Shown here: positions 48,101 to 60,802 of the stretch, in pieces
Position numbering within the stretch: position 1 is the first letter of the stretch
How the letters are laid out: each line of letters begins with the position of its first letter
Source: Onchocerca volvulus
Taxonomy: Eukaryota; Nematoda; Chromadorea; Rhabditida; Onchocercidae
Direction of reading: 5' to 3'
Length of the DNA: 64,000 nucleotides
Assembly (NCBI GenBank): GCA_000499405.2
Contig: HG738137.1
Location: 16,045,601 to 16,109,600 of the forward strand
Program-made: the position numbers and the translations under genes
The notes under the pieces: generated by a model
Database searches by the model: none
Seen by the model: only the letters and a program-made list of their open reading frames with translations
Told to the model about the DNA's origin: nothing

Positions 48101-49919
48101 CAGCAATAAATTTGAGAATGAAAATTTTAGCAAGAAAAATAAAAAACTTTTTTGCGAAATTTTTCGCTTAAATTAAAGAGAAAAAGAAAATCAATCGGAA
48201 GCAATTTTCATTATTTCTTCTTGATGTTTTAAAGAAATTAATATTGAATAAAAGAAAAAAAAAACTGGCATTATTTTCATATATTACAGGAAAGGAATTG
48301 CCATATTTTTTTCTTTATTTTCAATTTGTTCAAATTTATTGTTGTATATTTATTAATTATTGCTGATATTGAAATTAAGGTATATTTTTAAATTAATACT
48401 AATATTATACAAAATTATTTATTAAATTTAAATCCCTTATTTTATTTTTTGTACATATTTTGAATTTATTAATGTTTTAAAATCATTTGAATTTGTCTAA
48501 ATATAAATTCGATATGGAATCTTCTAAAGTAATTCAACTTTGTTCCAAATTTAGGTTAAAAATGAAAAATATTCTGTTAGCAATGGCAATGTTTGCATTA
48601 CTTTTAAAAAATTTGCCAATTTATATTGTAAGTTTTTTAGTTCCTTTTTGAATTTTATGTCTAATTATACTTGATAATTTTAGTTCAGTCATTAATTTCC
48701 ATAATTACTTTACTAGTTTATCAATTTAATTACATGATACTTATTTTTTATTGTCATTAAATTTAATTTCGTCCCGTTTTTAGCAATTTAAATTAAAAGT
48801 GTTTGCTTGACTTACGATCGAAGGATGGAAATCATTTTTTCAATATTTTTAGTTTAAAAAATGGAAACAGATTTGCGCGAAAATTATTCAACTGCAAGAA
48901 GAATGGATGAAAAGTTAATACATTTCTTATAAAAGTGAAAAATTATAAATTTCTGCTAAAATTGCATATGCACAATTATTGAATCAGGAATAAAAAATAG
49001 AAATAATTTTAGTGAAAAATTTTCGCCTTTTTTTTGCACCAAAATCCATTTTCATATTTTTTCCTCCTAAAAAAAAAAAAAGAAAAAATTTCCAGTTGCG
49101 TCAATTTATGGTAAATTAACTTACTTTAAATGACTAATAATCGTAAAAAATAGAATAAAAAAAGTAATTGAAAAATTTTCGAGTCACAATTTATTGCTAA
49201 AATTTACATTTAATTTTATGAATTAATGGAGAAAAAAAAACGAAAAAGATTTTAATGTTAAATATAAAAAATAATATTAAATTGACATCAATAGTGCCAA
49301 TTAATGACCGATATTAAGTTTTTAAATTTTTTTTTCTCATTCAAATTTAAATTTTGCATTGCTATTACTCATTTAGTCCGTCAATCGATATTTTAATTTA
49401 AATCAAGCTAAATGTTCACTAACACTTTCTAGCTTAAACTGCTCCAGACTTCCAGCTAAACCGAATTCATTGAAACTATTAAATGCTTTGGTTGTGAATC
49501 ATCGAAAAAGATTTCAAACTTTAAAACAAAAAAAAAAAGGTATAAGCAAGTAAAAGCATTAAATAGAATCTAATAAAGTATCAAAAAAATGCCGTAAAAA
49601 AAAAAAAAGCTTGTCATAAAATAAAAAAGCCAATTTTCCCTCTTCAAATTATACTCAATTTCTATCTTGTACCACAATTTTTTCTCACCATAAAACAAAT
49701 TTTATTTTAAAGCATTTTTAATTTTAAATTTGATTTAAATAATTATATGTAATTTGATAAATGAGTTACTTAAAATTAATTTAATGAAAAAACAAAAAAA
49801 AAAAAAGAACTTACCAAGCCGATATTTCGTAGATGACGTTGCATATGTGGCAGAGCAAAATATTGTCGTAAATGTACATCATATAACGGATTATAATTAT
49901 CCAATAAATCGTCATTCAT
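35793..49919 (-). CDS. ERICH3-like glutamate-rich protein (whole gene, nine exons)
   Basis: Exons in order: 49919-49815, 48006-47845, 47518-47458, 46629-46463, 46069-45810, 44609-44409, 44052-40194, 40046-39953, 36181-35793. Reading frame is kept through all eight junctions, giving about 1765 residues. The first 35 residues fit the N-terminal pattern of ERICH3, YNxLxDxHLxxYFx6RHLx3GL, followed as in ERICH3 by a charged helical stretch (residues 36-89). Then come a basic Arg/Ser segment, a helix with a Thr-rich tract, and a 1286-codon acidic region. Human ERICH3 is known as a cilium-associated protein. Role and location here are inferred from that likeness only. I do not see the DUF4590 domain clearly. 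An in-frame ATG at 49937 would add six residues, but the one at 49919 has the better A at -3. Uncertain points are the weak donor GTTCGC after exon 2, the weak acceptor TTGAAG before exon 5, and whether the last exon belongs. Confidence 0.65.
36182..39952 (-). other. long intron (or intergenic gap) before the last minus-strand exon
   Basis: 3771 bases, twice the length of the next longest intron (48007-49814). It holds a perfect-type 108-bp tandem duplication (37943-38158), a run of about 20 A (37542-37562) and GCATGCAAGT-type repeats near 39268-39310. A roughly 70-codon open frame on the minus strand around 37740-37970 lacks a clear acceptor. Its size is one reason to doubt that 35793-36181 belongs to the same gene. 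Confidence 0.5.
37943..38158. repeat. 108-bp tandem duplication, two copies
   Basis: The unit begins TTTGCTTCAGATAAATTCTG at 37943 and again at 38051. The copies are identical as far as I can follow, except for one or two T in the closing T run. Such near-identity points to a recent slippage or unequal-exchange event, or to an assembly artefact. A 60-codon frame that starts at 38093 inside the second copy is an accident of this sequence. Confidence 0.9.
39953..40046 (-). CDS. ERICH3-like gene exon 8
   Basis: Acceptor TTCTTATAG, donor GTAAGT (perfect consensus) at 39952, phase 0 in and phase 1 out. Encodes QEMDQHNMPSDEHSLLEQC and TGTESEVINMN, still acidic, so it clearly continues exon 7. If the donor is not used, the frame stops three codons later (TGA at 39947-39945), giving a natural 1638-residue protein. 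Confidence 0.7.
40194..44052 (-). CDS. ERICH3-like gene exon 7: giant acidic exon
   Basis: One uninterrupted 3859-base exon, 1286 codons, very unlike the 60-260 base exons around it. The acceptor GCTAAATTTAG precedes 44052 and fits phase 2 of exon 6. The donor GTTTGT begins at 40193, phase 0. The translation is rich in Glu, Ser, Asp, Lys, Ile and Asn and poor in Trp, Cys and Gly, with no internal tandem repeat that I can see, so it is probably long disordered sequence with short helices. The start (KKVPQKPKTTSTGYGPLE) and the end (VRSYAVAKFSKTTEQIGELK to EWEVYDDMRHIPSN) look less random and may be binding motifs. An in-frame ATG at 44070 would let this be an independent gene, but the matching splice phase argues for one gene. 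Confidence 0.78.
44409..44609 (-). CDS. ERICH3-like gene exon 6: Ser/Arg/Asn-rich linker
   Basis: Acceptor TTTTTTCAG and donor GTAAAT, phase 2 at both ends, 201 bases. Encodes SLSQHRSRSNRPQSSRNTVS, then SKRQRSTDSNTG and a basic end (KISRMKK). Read past the donor it would stop at once (TAA), so splicing to exon 7 is needed for a long product. Confidence 0.65.
45810..46069 (-). CDS. ERICH3-like gene exon 5: helix and Thr-rich tract
   Basis: Encodes LDDETLARYMEQLRRQLSRL and then ERFRQVSFGPFSVARHQ, a conserved-looking amphipathic helix, then WFFRRRSLPSLTD and a Thr-rich run. The donor GTATTC begins at 45809, phase 2 out. The acceptor (TCATTGAAG) is unusual. An ATG two codons upstream keeps the frame open but lies in the presumed intron. 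Confidence 0.65.
46463..46629 (-). CDS. ERICH3-like gene exon 4: basic patch and helix
   Basis: Acceptor CTTTTCACAG, donor GTTAAA, phase 1 in and phase 0 out. Encodes RNIKRSRKRRSSSSMND, a cluster that could serve as a nuclear localisation signal or bind tubulin or nucleic acid, then KDLVKRIEAENEELTYEN and a Tyr/Leu-rich end. 167 bases. Confidence 0.65.
47458..47518 (-). CDS. ERICH3-like gene exon 3 (small)
   Basis: 61 bases between the acceptor ATATTTCAG and the donor GTAAAA, phase 0 in and phase 1 out. Encodes SGTASPSDYHRAKASRSLSR, a Ser/Arg-rich linker. Too short to appear as an open frame. Confidence 0.65.
47519..47844 (-). other. intron 2 of the ERICH3-like gene
   Basis: 326 bases of AT-rich sequence starting with the weak GTTCGC donor. 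Other introns of the gene are 48007-49814, 46630-47457, 46070-46462, 44610-45808, 44053-44408 and 40047-40193. I saw no nested gene in any of them. Confidence 0.5.
47845..48006 (-). CDS. ERICH3-like gene exon 2: charged helix
   Basis: Acceptor CTCATTTCAG precedes 48006. 54 codons: LEDDENVDDRENN, then HHAMIDKMLRNREVELQKY, ending EKIEICRRIR. Strongly helical, possibly coiled coil, and placed where ERICH3 has its Lys/Glu-rich helix after the N-terminal motif. The donor GTTCGC is weak but is the one that keeps the frame into exon 3. The nearby GTAGGA would put a stop in exon 3. Confidence 0.68.
49815..49919 (-). CDS. ERICH3-like gene exon 1: conserved N-terminal module
   Basis: Encodes MNDDLLDNYNPLYDVHLRQY and then FALPHMQRHLRNIGL. 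Tyr-Asn, the Asp-x-His-Leu, Tyr-Phe, Arg-His-Leu and Gly-Leu positions all match the start of vertebrate ERICH3 proteins as I know them. Consensus donor GTAAGT begins at 49814 and the exon ends in phase 0. The alternative upstream ATG at 49937 adds MTSTIT. An in-frame stop lies a little further upstream, and no acceptor precedes it closely. Confidence 0.75.
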
Positions 49920-52900
49920 TGTAATAGTTGAAGTCATGTATGAATAAATGAAATATTTTTAAATTAATTACCAAAAAAAAAAAGAAAAAAAAGACAAATA
50001 CAACGATTTTTTCTTTTTTTTTTTTTCAATTTTTCCTTCCTGACCAATCAATCGAAAGAAAATCAATTGAAATGAATCGAATTGATTTATTCGTCTTTTT
50101 TTTTTTAGTCCAAATAAATGTTTACTTTTAGGAAGCAAATATCATCAATGATGCTAAACTATTGTATGGTATGTGAAAATTTTTTTTTTTTTAAACATGA
50201 AAAGTAAATAATAAATTTTGTGAAAATTTTTCCGATAGATGTTGGTTAGTGAAAATATTGATTAATTTAAGAAATTAAATTTTTCGATTAGATTTTTTGT
50301 TTTTTTTATAAGTTTTACCCAAATTTTTGATCGATGCCAAATTGTAGCTATAATTGAAGCAGTAGAGTAATCTAAATCCTAAAATGAAATAAAAGTTATT
50401 GAATTTAAATTTTATAATATGTTAACAAAAAAAATGATCCAATCGTAATACATTTGAAGTATGAATAATCAAAATAAGATATTATTAGTAATAATAACTA
50501 ATATTTTTATCAGAGACGGAATTCATAATCACTCTAATTTAGATTATTTTATGATTTCAAAATTTCAAAAATTAATTTCAAAAAATTTTCTAGTAAACTA
50601 TGATTAAAATATTCAGAAAACAAAATATTTAATTCAGTCTTCACGAAAAAACGAACAAGAAAAAGATCAAAACAGTTTATCGATGTTCTTTTTTGATCAG
50701 AAATTTTTTTTTAAACTTTCTCAAATTATTAATCTTTCATTATTATACACTTCGTCCTACCATACAATAATATTTCTTACTTACGATGAATTTTATTTTT
50801 TAAATAAATTCAAAAAAAAAGCCAATTAAAATAGAAAAAAAAGGCTAATATAACTTAATCTTTCTGTATAATTAAATAATGGAAAAACAATAATATTTGA
50901 ATCGAATAAATTGAAAAATTGGAAATTGTTTTCGTTTAAGAAAGAAATAACTAAAAATGATTACTCAGTTAATTACGAATACTTTTACAAAATCATTCAT
51001 CCATCACAAACATATAACCTTTCAATTATTTTTTCGATGTATGTAAACAGACAATGTGACAGCAGTATAACTTTTAGTCTCATCTTTTTGAACTTTTTTT
51101 TGCCCTTTGCCCTTTCTCATTTTATCATTTCATATTTTTGACATATTTCAAAAAATTTTTACATTTGAGAAAAACAAAATTATGAAAAGAAAGAAAAATG
51201 AGAAGTGAGAAATAATATTGTCGAAAGTGAATTAAACAAATTGTCATTGTTGAAACATAAAAATTGCTGCATATTTTGAAAATGAGCAAAATGAAAATGA
51301 ATTTTCATTTTTTATTCGAAATTATTTCATTAATTAATTTCCCGCCTTTCATTTTTTTGCATCAAAAATTATGAAATTTCAAAAGTTAAAAAGTAAATTT
51401 TTGAAAATAACAATAATAAATTAGTAAAATTGAGTTATTACCATCTTTATTTCTCACTTTTCTTCTCACTTTCTCTGTTTATTTATAATTAATTGGATTA
51501 TAATTAGAAGCAAAAAGAACTACCTATTATAATAAAAATTCAAAAATTTCCAATATTATTTATTAAACACAATTTTTTTATCATTATTTATTAAATAGTT
51601 TATTTAAATTTATATGTATGCATTTGCTATAAAATGCAAAAGAATTAAACTAATAGCAGAAAGCTTATTAATATAATTTAATGGAATTTTAAATTAGGAT
51701 ATTAAGAAATGAATTAATTGATTTAATAAAATTGGTTGATATCTGAATTTTTATGTGGATAACATACTTTTTTCTGCATTTTTTTCATTTTTCACCTGTC
51801 ATAAATTTAAATCTGTTAAATTCAATTTTTTTTTTTGCAAAAAACAATAAAATGGTATATTTTAAATTCTTGCTTAATAAAAGCTGTTTTATTTATTTCT
51901 TATTGAAAGGATATAAATGTGATTGCATTTGAGAATTACATAAAAAAATATTTTCTTTTTTATTTCTAATTTTGATTTATAATTAAAGAATAAATAAAAA
52001 ATTTAGAATGAAAAGCGAATGTATTATTTGTAATTACTATTCATTTATCTTTTATTCTTCCAGTTGTTAATTTTATTTTGTCTGCGCTAGAACAATAAAT
52101 GAGAATAGGAAAATTAAGTGACTAAAATCTTAAAATTCGAAATGAAAAATTCAAAATCAACGAATTAAATCAAATAATATTCCGGAAAAGATGAATATTT
52201 AAAAATTCATTCAAACAAGCATATGCAGAATTTCAAAGTTTATTTTAAAAAATGATTAGCAAATCAGTGGTAAGAAGTAGAGAGTAATTAGAATATTCAA
52301 AAAAAAAAATTATGAAAAATATTGGTGAATCTAAATTTAATGTTCCAAATATATAGCAACACTCAGATCAATATATTTTTCTGCGCTTCTTTATTTTATA
52401 GTTTATTACGAATGAAATTTAATCTTAACACAATTTAATTAAAATTATTTGAATTGATTAAATCTTTTAGTTTTTAAAATTTCGTTTTTATGTTTCAAAT
52501 AATTGCGTGTAAAATGGTTAGGAAATAAATTGCTTTTAGTGAAATTTGATAAACCAAATTAAATCTCAAAATTGATTATTAAATGAATACTAAAAAATAT
52601 TTCTGTTCTTGTATGAGCAGTTGATATTTGACTTTAATTGAAAGCTAGATCAGGGAATAATGATGAAAAATGACACATAATAGGAAAAATTTAAGCAACC
52701 TTAAGCAAAAATTCTAAATTTCCTAAATTTTCAAATCTGAATTCAATTAATCAAATGTAAGAACCTGTAATTAAATCATTCAAATTTCGGAAAATTTTTC
52801 CTTAAAAAAAAATGAGTTTAAAACTGAAGGAGGAAATGAGCTATTAACAACTATGTAAAACAAGATACTGGAATGTTAAGATTTAATCATAGCTTTGTTG

Positions 52901-55900
52901 CTGACATCATTTTCAAAATGATTCATAGATTCGTGAAATTTGAAATTTCCTCACATTTACCACTAAAAAAGAATAATTACTGCTAAGCAGAAAATTCTGG
53001 AAATCAATAATTTTTTTCGTTACAGTAAGCCAATGTTAAAATAATAACAGTCATTACTTTTCTTTATTAATTTTAATATATTAATCAATAGAATTTGCAA
53101 CTTTTTTTTTTTTATATAATCTTGAAAAAACTGAGATAATTTCGATGATTTTATTGAAAAAAAAAAAATATTTTCGGAATATGAATCGAATCTTGAAATA
53201 TATTAACATCCAATTTTACAAAAATTTTCAATAGTTTCATTTTACTGCATGATAAAATTTGGCTAATTTTCAATTTTATCAATCAACATGAAATTGAAAA
53301 AATGATTTTCCAAATTTATCCAGTGATTTTGATTGAGTTTTTATGGCGAAAATCTTAGCAAAAATAACATTCCAGTAAAAGTTTATTCGATCATAATATT
53401 AATCACTAGCTGATTGATAATCGAAATGAGTTCAAGCAAAAATTATCGTTTATCAATATCGCATTGATAAAAATGACGCATAACTGCGAAAAGTAGTCGT
53501 AAATGAAAGTAAAAAAAAAAAAAAAAATATAAAATAAAATCGTCCAGAATGTAATATATATCCTTTCGTGATTTTATAGATGAAAGATATTCAGCAAAAC
53601 TTTAACAAAATATTTAAAATATTTAAAATGAGTATATTTCATTTGTTACAAAAAAATAATTATTATAATACGATAATTTGCGACGCGAATGATTATTTCG
53701 CCGTTCATAATATTGTCAAAAAAGCTGAAATTATTTCTTCTTGAATAGAATTCGACAAAAAACGATGTATAATTGTCGAAAAGATCATTTATGCATTGTG
53801 ATAACGATAACAAAATGATTGATGATTTGGTTCACGTTGGAAAAGTGGAAATAGTTTTAATTAATATACAACAAAAAGTAGTAAAAATGAAATCATCAAC
53901 AACAAAATTACTAAAAAATTTAAATGTAATATTTACTAGTTTTCACAAATCATCTGGGAAATAATAGGATCCAAAAAAACGAGAAAAAAAAACGAAAACA
54001 GACGAAAAATTTCTGTTTTATGATTTATAATTCGCGATATATCTTGCAAATATATGTGAATTAGTTAAATTAAATATTTTTACGTTTACTTTTTAATTTA
54101 TTTCATTCTATTTTTATTTTTGCTTAAAAAAAAAAAAACAATGCTTCTAATACAATTATTTTTTCCTTTCAATTATTATTGATGTGCACATTATTGCATA
54201 AATTGACATATTACTCCTAAATATGTGGTAAATATTTGATATAAATAGGAATAATTTCTACTTTTTTTTGCAAAAATTTAATCTTAAATTTGAAAATTGT
54301 TTACATGAATTTCAAAATTACACGTGAGATTCATAAAAGATAGCAAAGAAAAACAACGCAGCAATTTGATTTATTTTAAAATTGTCTGGCCTGTTCGAAA
54401 TGAAATTAACCGATCAATTCGTCATTTTCAGTGGAATTTGAAATATTTAGCAATAAGTAAGCAAACTGAATCATACCATATGGATATTTGATATTTGAAA
54501 TTGAAATTTAAAGAAAAAAAAAAGTAGAATTTAAAAAAATGACAACAGACAAAAAAAAATGGAAACGAAATATTTGATCGTAGAAAAGATTGAGTAGCGA
54601 AAATTATGCAAATGAAGAAAGGAAATAAAATGAAATATAAATCCGTCTTCCTACCCAACGTTATAATTTATATCTATGTTATTCAATTTTTATCCAAGCA
54701 AATAGATTTTCATAAACTCAAAGATTAAAATACTTCATTCGAAATTTAATACAAATGAACAAAATTTCTTAGGTTGAATAGGAAATATTCCGCCTGAGAA
54801 ATGATTATTGATCGGATATAATATCTCGTCAAGGTCATCATTTTAGGAGAAAATAAATTAAAATTTCTGATTCTTACATTGTAATTCGGCAACATTACAA
54901 TAATGATTAATTAAATTCTTTAAGTATCATTCAAAAAATCTGATTAAATTCATTTTTTCTTATAGAGTTTTTAAATTTCATTTTGTTTCATCCTAAATAA
55001 TTAAATATTATTATATTGAAATTATTCAATAAAAAAAAAAAAAAAAAAAAATGCTATATTACGCGGAAAAATATCGATCGCGAAATTCATTGAAAAAATA
55101 AATTAATGATTAAAAAATTTTATTCTTCCATAAGTAAACAATATGATTTATTTTACTAAGATTATATCAATTTTGTCAAATTATGCAAATTTTTTCCTAA
55201 AATTATTGTGCTAATTATTTTATTTTTAAATTTTTTAATTGAGAAATATTATTTATTTGTTTAATTTTACAAGAACAAAAAATGGCAATTGTATGAAATG
55301 AAATAATTAAAATTAAAGGAAATTCTTCAAATGCATATTTAATACTACATTTGGCTTTTTTCATTATACTTTTTTAAATTACTTTTTGGAAAAAATATTC
55401 TCTGAAAATATTGTTCCTTAAAATAAATTATTACCTAAAAGTAAAAAGGGACGAAAACGACTGAAAACATCATTTAAGAAAAAATTGAAAAAAAAAGACT
55501 GTTTTTTCGTTTTTTTTCTTCAATAATAATAATCGGTAGTAATTTTGATTCATATGCAGAAAATTTTTAATTGAAATAATTTCAATACTTCTATGAAAAT
55601 TAATTGATTAAAAGACATGTCAAAAAAATGGAAAAGCAAAAAAATTATTAAAATTCACAAATATATAAGCAGAGTCAATTTAATTAAATTTTTTTTTTTT
55701 TGGAAAGATATAAGATATCAAATGACTAGTTCACCTTTTGAATTTGCCCCCTATTTTCTTTAAGAAATAGAAATCGATATCGATTTGATCTATAAACAGA
55801 AAATTAGGATTATAAATTTGTATTTAAACCAATAGTCCCTTTCAAATTAGCCGTATTTTATTTTGGTGTGAAATCGATTGTTTTTTTTTTTTTTTTTTTT

Positions 55901-58670
55901 TGTTTTGACCTAAATAGATTACCTAATTTTTTTATTCAGCAAAATTTTGATTTTACTTAAATTAGTTAATTTCGAGATCAATTGCTCATTTTCAATTGAT
56001 TATTAAATTTTCTAAGAAGTAAAATTTTATAATTTTTGTATTTTGTTACGCTTGAAAATTTATGGAACCAAATATCAAGCATTTTCAAAATCCTCGTCAT
56101 TTTCACCTCAAAAACTATCGAGGTTAAATCGTATAAAAAAATTGTGGAAAGAATGCAAAATTTTTCGGAGAAAATAGTCGAAAAAAAAAGAGATTTTATG
56201 GTCGACATAATAATGTTTCAATTCAAATCTACGGTAGTAATTGGTATATTTATAATTTTCTAAAAGTATCATTTTGAAAAGTGTGAAAGATAAAAAAAGA
56301 AAAATGGAATATTACAAAATTTTTTATAACAAACTTATATCACTTTTTTTTTTATTTTAGAAATGTCCATAATCTGAATTGTATTATTTATTAATCTAAA
56401 TTGATATTTTGAAGAACAAAAAATTTTCAATTTCTTGAAATTCTCTAAAAAAGAGCGATAATAAATTATAAATTTCTTTCGTGAAATTTAAATGAATTCT
56501 TTGGAAGGCCAAGTAACTTAGTTTCTTCAATGATAAAAATGACAATCAAAATAAAACTTAAAGCATTATATCATTTTATACTTAACGATGGAGATAAACA
56601 TATATTATTTTTTCAGGTAAAAATGTGAAAAAGGAATGAAATGGAAATTTAAGAAATTTTGAATTCAATTAAATAATTTTCTTTGAATATCATACTCGAA
56701 AACATAAAATAATTGACTAATGGTGTCTAAAAAATGTAAACATTCCTATAATTGCAAATCATAATTTCAATCATTTTATATATTCTTCAATATTTTAATA
56801 ATTCAAATTTAAAAAGCAAAATTAAAATTAAATATACCATTATTATTATCAATGATCAAATGGTCCTTTACATCATTTCACCGATTTAGTTGATGCATGG
56901 ATGGATCAACTTTAATTTGAATTTTGAATTTTTTCTATTAATAAAAAAAGCAAAAAAAAAAAGAATGAATGAATTAAATTTTCAAAAATACTAAAGAAAT
57001 TAATTCGAAATCAATAAATATTTCAAGGTTTTCGACAAAAACGACATCTCCATTAGTAAATGCGGTTAAATTGATTGGTATTCTGTGACCTATGAAATTT
57101 TTTTTTTACTGAAATTTCACTTCATTTTATTCTTCTCTGTCAACGAACACTTTCTGATTTCCACAAATATTTCATCTTACTTTTTTACTTTTCTAGTGGG
57201 AGAGAAAGAGCGAGAGAAAAAAAGAAAAGAGAGAGAAACATTGATAAAAATATTTGTTGTAAAAATTTATGCCTATTAAGTTTTGAAATAAATTTATTTC
57301 CCAGGAATAGAAATGCATTAAAGATTTATAATTTCCGTTTACTTTTTTTCTCTCGACAAAGTTTGTCATTTAAAATTTTGGTTGTTTATGCTTTGAACCA
57401 ATCACAAATAATTTGATATTTTAAAACTGACAAATTTTAATAAAATATTTTTTTCAATCTTTTCCCAAATTTTATCCGCTCCATACAATTTTATTGATTC
57501 GTAAACTAGATAATTGGAGTGAAAAATCGCAGATTGTTACAAACAGCTAATTATACCGAAATTGTTACATTTTGATGGAGCGATAAGTAATTATGTCAAT
57601 TATGATAATGTGCAAATATAAATGTGATGGATGAAAGTTGTTGAAAATGGGAAAAATCAAAAAATCGTTCAAAATTGCCAACTTTTTTTTTTTTCGTAAA
57701 AAATGTCACGCAAGTAAAAATGTGAATCATATATTCGTTTGACATTATGCGATTTTCATGTCGCAACAAATTCATGAAAAAGAAAAGAAAAAAAAAATTA
57801 TATTTTAGACTATAAACTTGTCGTATATTGAAATTTGCGTAAAAATCATAAAAACCATAAAACTAACACAATATATTGGTGAACAAAATACGCATAAATG
57901 ATTGATTATATTTTCAATTTTTGAAAGCATTTTTTATTAAAAGCTTAAAAATTTTGTCGTTTTTTTTTTGAGTTTTGAAAAATTCATGAATTTTAAGCAA
58001 TGCAAGCTTTTTCAAAAAAAAAAAATCGATACTTTTTATTTCAAGAAAAATTAATTACAGAATAGCGCTATAAATTTTTTCGATTCATTTATTTATATAT
58101 ATATATATATATAGCATACATTCTGTAATTGCTTTTTAATTTCAGTAATACATTTTCAAAAGTTAATTAAACTTTAGTTATAGTAGTTTCAGGCATTTTA
58201 CATCAGATTAGAATCATTTTAATCAGCCGATTTTAGATATATACATTAGTTTCATCATGTAAATTAGATACCAAACGATGCAAATTTCAGCAAAATTTCA
58301 AAATTTAATTAAAATCTTTCACATCGCTGTGAAGGAGACGAAATGGGAAAAAAAAAGAAGAGATGAATAAGTACTAAATTAATATGAAAAATGTTTTATA
58401 ATTTTAATTTTTTAATTTAAATATCATCCAATAAAAAAAAAATTACAGCATAAAAGAAAAAATGATTACTGGATAAAAAAAAAAAAGAAAAGAAAAACAG
58501 AAATGATCATTGATAGTGATAATTTCGTTGAATTATCAATGATAATAATACAAGTCATTTTTAGAATTATTACGAGAACAAATTTGTATTGCTTTACTAA
58601 TTGATATTATTTACCATCTGGTCAGATGAAAATTTCTAAAATTTTTGCAAATTTTATGAGGTTAAATGAG

Positions 58671-58687
58671 AGAGAGAGAGAGAGAGT
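58671..58687. repeat. GA dinucleotide repeat
   Basis: About eight GA units in otherwise AT-rich non-coding DNA. Confidence 0.85.
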
Positions 58688-59379
58688 GGAAAATCGAAAT
58701 GATGATATATGTGTCACTCAAATTAGTCTCCTCAATTTTGCTATATCGACCATAAATGTTACTCAAATAATTGGGTAAAAGATTACAATGATGAGGGAAA
58801 AAGGGAATGGATGGATGAATGATTGATCAAACTGATTTTTATCGATAATTAGTTGGATTTATGCAAGATTAATACAATCGATAATGTGTTACTAATTATC
58901 TTTTCTAAAATTGAATCGATAATAGTCATTTTTAACTTTTAATCCTCTAGCAATTGTCGGTTTAATTTCTTTTTTTTTCTTTCAATTTTTAAAAATATAA
59001 TCGATTCATCCACCTTTCGAATATGGTTCAAATTATAATAAATTATAATATGGTTCAAATTATAAAAAAATCACATAAAGCCAAGGGGGTACTTTTTCAT
59101 CCGCCTATTTTATTTACTTTTTTTTGTTTTTTTGTTTTTTTTTTTTTTTTCAGAAAAATTTATAGCAATTAGAATTTTTGTCGAAAAAAATTAGAAAATA
59201 TTTTTATTTTTTGCATATGGTTGAATAATTTCATTCAAATATTTTTATGCAAAATTAAATTTTAGTTAATTTATTATTAGAAAAATTGGCACTAACCTGG
59301 ATTAAATTGAATTGATATTTTGAATATGGAATTTAATTAAATATGTTAATGCATAAATATATGTCATATGTAAATAGTA

Positions 59380-59580
59380 AATATTCTATTATATGAATTA
59401 GTAAAAATATTATATTATATGATATATTATATGAAATTATTAAAATTATATTATATATAATTTAATCATGTTAATCACAATTAGATATATAATATAATCA
59501 TATTATACAATATTATTATATTTATATTATGCATTTTAAATAAAAATATTATTATATTATATTATATGTAATATGTAAAC
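59380..59580. repeat. TATTATA-rich low-complexity patch
   Basis: About 200 bases made almost only of A and T in ATATTATATG/TATTATAT motifs, with ATATTATA arms that could fold into cruciforms. No coding content. It could be a matrix-attachment-like or easily unwound region, but this is only a compositional remark. Confidence 0.7.
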
Positions 59581-60678
59581 GGTAAATATGCATTATACAA
59601 TTTTTGCATAAAATATGAAAACTATTGGAATTTATGAACTTCGATGATTGATTTCTAAAAAAAAAATGCCAACCTATTTCGTAAAATTTTAATGAAAGAT
59701 AAAAATTCAATAGGAAGTTTCCCGATTTTTTTCAAGAGAATGATACAAATTCGTTATTTCAAAAAATTTTATAGAAAAAATATATTGCAAAAAAAAAAAG
59801 GAAAGTAAAATAGCTATTAATTGCATAAAGAAGAGAAAGCAAATAATTTATTCAAAATAAAGTGCAATATCATTTCAAATATACATTTTCTGTTTGAATG
59901 AACAATTATGATTAGTGCAATCGAAATTTATTTGGGTGAATAAATTTTTTGAGAAAATTTGAAAAAATTCTTTTTCAAAACAAGTTATTGATTTATTAAA
60001 TGAAACAAAATAAAAATTTTGAGAAAATTCTGGATCTAATGGACTTGGTTGACTTGGCTCATAAAAAAGAACCATTGAAAGGATAAGTAAAATAAAGGAA
60101 GAAATTGAAATCGGTAATTAAAGAAAACGAAAATATCGATCAGCATCGTTAATAAATACGATTTATAATTCTTGTCAAATAAAATAACCGAATTTAATTA
60201 TGTTAATGATCGAAATTAATTATGTAATTGATCGAAACTTTTAATTCTTATCAGATATTTTTGATATATCACATTTTCGATGTATTCAAAATATATTTTA
60301 TCTTTTTCATTATTTAAAAAGCATTGCTTTATTTGAATATTTTCAGATCTATGATGTTCAGGATAAGAAAAAAAAAATTTTTTTAAATAAATTTTAGAAA
60401 AATGAATGATAGAATTTGCTTTCATCAAATAAAATGAAATGAGGCTTGCAATAATCGAAATCAGAAAAAAAACGGAAAAAAAACCTTTTAATACTGATTA
60501 AAAATTTCGAAGCAAAATTAATTCATTGATAAAGCTAATATTTCGAATGGATATGCATATTTTAGTTTTAGGTATAAGGAATTAAAATGTGCAAGAAAAG
60601 ATTTAAAAATTCAGTATTCAAAAAAAAAAAGAGAAGGAAAAGAAAATTTGAAAATTCAATATTAAAAGAAAAAAAAAG

Positions 60679-60802
60679 AAAAAAAAAAGAGAGAGACAAT
60701 CTTTGCTTAACGGTTAGTTTCTAACTTGAAAAATTTCTCGAAAAAAAAAAGAGAGAGACAATCTTTGCTTAACGGTTAGTTTCTAACTTGAAAAATTTCT
60801 CG
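60679..60802. repeat. 62-bp tandem duplication, two copies
   Basis: Each copy has ten A, a GAGAGAGACAATC segment, a CTTTGCTTAACGGTTAG segment and TTTCTCG at the end. The copies at 60679-60740 and 60741-60802 are identical by eye. The A runs at the junction suggest slippage or end-joining as the origin. Confidence 0.92.
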
